Source of the DNA: Methylobacterium mesophilicum
GTDB lineage: Bacteria; Pseudomonadota; Alphaproteobacteria; Rhizobiales; Beijerinckiaceae
Length of the DNA stretch: 64,000 nt
Direction of reading: 5' to 3'
Assembly (NCBI RefSeq): GCF_022179445.1
Contig: NZ_BPQU01000003.1
Location: forward strand, 62,001 to 126,000
This document shows, piece by piece, positions 62,733-64,000 of the stretch. The first letter of the stretch is position 1; every line of letters begins with the position of its first letter. The position numbers and the translations under genes are program-made. The notes beneath the pieces are model-generated. The model ran no database searches. It was not told the origin of the DNA and saw only the letters and a program-made list of their open reading frames with translations.

Positions 62733-64000
62733 ATGCTCGATCAGTATGGCGGGCGGGCACGCGGTGCTGCGTCGGGGGCGGCTGCCATGCGCAGCCTCAC
62801 GAAGGCTCGGGACCATCGCGCCTCGGGGCGATTCGATCGGGCCGAGTCCAGCCTGCGCCGCGTGCTTGATGCCGAGCCCAATCATCCCGAAGCGCATTAC
62901 GAACTCGGCCAGATCGCAGCCAGCCGCGCGCCCGAAAAGGCCGTGACCCATTTCGTCGCGGCGCTGCGAGGTGCCCCGGAGCGGCCGGGCTACTGGCTGG
63001 CGCTCGCCACAGCGTTGCTGGCCGTCGAACGGCAGCCCGATGCGCGAGCGATCCTGGAGCGCTACAAGGCGCAGGGTTTCGGGCGTGAGGCGCAACCGCT
63101 CGACGCCGCCTTCATGGAGCGTACCTTCGCGGCGGCGCAGATCCGCTACGACCAGCGCGAGTTCCGTCCGGCGGAGGCCCTGCTCGACCTGGTTCTGCTC
63201 CTCGACGACAGCCACGCCCACGCGACCTATCTCGCCGGCGCCATCGCGGCCCGGACGAACCGGCCGGAGCTGGCCTACGACCTGATCAGCATCGCGCTCT
63301 ACCGCGAGCCGAAGAACCCGCTGTTCTTCAGCGGGCTCAGCTCGGTCCTGACCAACCGCGGCGACCATGACGGCGCCATCTCGGCACTCGAGAAGGCCCT
63401 CGAACTCGATCCCGATCTCGCGATTGCCCATGCCAACATCGCCGGGGTCTATCAACGGCGCTTCCGGTACGGCGAGGCCTTGCAGCATGCCGAGCGGGCG
63501 ATCGTGCTCGAGCCCGGGAATGCCGGCGCGCACAGCAACCGCGGCAGCGCCCTGCTGGCCCTCGGGCGCCTGGGCGAGGCCGTGGAGGCGTTCGACCGCG
63601 CCCTCGGTCTCGACCCGTCGAAGCTGTTCGTCGCCTCCAACCGCCTGTTCGCAAAGCTCTACGCTGCGGATATTCCGCACACGGAATACGCCGAAGACGC
63701 GCTGGCCTATGGCCGCCGCTACGCGGATCCGCTGCTGCGCCGCCGCCCCTTCGCCAACGATCGCGACCCCGAGCGCCGGCTGCGCATCGGTTTCATCTCT
63801 GGCGATTTCTGCAACCACGCGCTGGTCCGCTTCTTCGAGCCGTACCTGTGCGCCGCCGACCGGGAGGCCTTCTCGATACAGGCCTACATGACCCACGCGA
63901 GCGAGGACGCGGTCTCCGAGCGGCTCAAGCCGCTGTTCGACGGCTGGACCAACCTCGCCTGCCTGGACGACGACGCCGCGGCTGACAGGATCGAGGCCGA
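62733..64000 (+). CDS. TPR-repeat glycosyltransferase, SPINDLY/OGT-like (3' end outside window)
   Basis: A frame open to the window end, 422 codons visible. The start ATG at 62733 has GGAGGG six bases before it. The N-terminal part is made of tetratricopeptide repeats: ASGRFDRAESSLRRVLDAEP, RGDHDGAISALEKALELDPD, RRFRYGEALQHAERAIVLEP and LGRLGEAVEAFDRALGLDPS. The start of a GT41-like catalytic region follows: RRLRIGFISGDFCNHALVRF and EPYLCAADREAFSIQAY. Such proteins modify proteins or glycans with GlcNAc-like sugars; the acceptor is unknown. It is close to but separate from the tRNA genes. Confidence 0.82.
   Translation, partial: MLDQYGGRARGAASGAAAMRSLTKARDHRASGRFDRAESSLRRVLDAEPNHPEAHYELGQIAASRAPEKAVTHFVAALRGAPERPGYWLALATALLAVERQPDARAILERYKAQGFGREAQPLDAAFMERTFAAAQIRYDQREFRPAEALLDLVLLLDDSHAHATYLAGAIAARTNRPELAYDLISIALYREPKNPLFFSGLSSVLTNRGDHDGAISALEKALELDPDLAIAHANIAGVYQRRFRYGEALQHAERAIVLEPGNAGAHSNRGSALLALGRLGEAVEAFDRALGLDPSKLFVASNRLFAKLYAADIPHTEYAEDALAYGRRYADPLLRRRPFANDRDPERRLRIGFISGDFCNHALVRFFEPYLCAADREAFSIQAYMTHASEDAVSERLKPLFDGWTNLACLDDDAAADRIEA

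Overview
This 64 kb window is high-GC, densely coded chromosomal DNA of an alphaproteobacterium in the Hyphomicrobiales, most likely Methylobacterium or a close relative. The evidence is the AccD without a zinc finger, GcrA, a MucR/Ros regulator, a Rhizobiales-type outer-membrane beta-barrel protein, the trpA-accD-folC order, and a SPINDLY-like TPR glycosyltransferase. The genus is an inference from composition and gene content. No CRISPR array, complete insertion sequence, rRNA operon or prophage is visible.

Layout. 1-10.5 kb: end of an FNR-type oxidoreductase, a ChaA-type antiporter, a DEAD-box helicase, a Pro/Ala-rich anchored protein, a NarX/UhpB-type kinase with its LuxR-type regulator, TenA, a Tat-exported DJ-1/PfpI protein, a TerB-like protein and an LrgA/LrgB pair. 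10.5-16.3 kb: an LhgO-like FAD enzyme, a MucR-like regulator, a large GH63-type glycosidase, a HAD phosphatase and a small hydrophilic protein. 16.4-25.1 kb: trpA-accD-folC, a beta-barrel porin, then trxA and addA on the opposite strand. 25.3-28.3 kb: two minC genes followed by minD-minE. 28.4-36.1 kb: alpha/beta hydrolase, cytochrome P450, an ABC-type protein whose ATPase motifs are all degraded, and typA.

36.2-45.2 kb: several very small genes, including three coupled ones for Gly/Pro-rich hydrophilic proteins, a periplasmic protein, cysK, a TAXI binding protein, gcrA, a patatin-like lipoprotein, a 42-residue protein with an internal duplication, pyk and a secreted SRPBCC protein. 45.4-50.1 kb: MltB-type lytic transglycosylase, class II aldolase and pxpA-pxpB-pxpC (5-oxoprolinase). 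50.3-55.3 kb: a surface-glycan or membrane cluster with a DCC thiol-disulfide protein coupled to an HTTM-like membrane protein, a GT25 glycosyltransferase and an O-antigen ligase/polymerase, interrupted by an AT-richer stretch. 55.6-62 kb: an RND efflux adaptor and pump, a TetR regulator and an orphan KAS II-type enzyme. 62.2-64 kb: tRNA-Gln, tRNA-Ser and the start of a TPR glycosyltransferase.

Most genes are housekeeping. The least ordinary items are the ABC-type protein with three NBD-like motif copies and no Walker A, the tandem minC paralogues that both keep the MinD-binding RSGQ motif, the coupled DCC/HTTM pair, the small hydrophilic-protein operon, the 42-residue duplicated-motif protein, and a palindrome (TAGATG-N8-CATCTA) shared in part between the tetR and RND-pump promoters.
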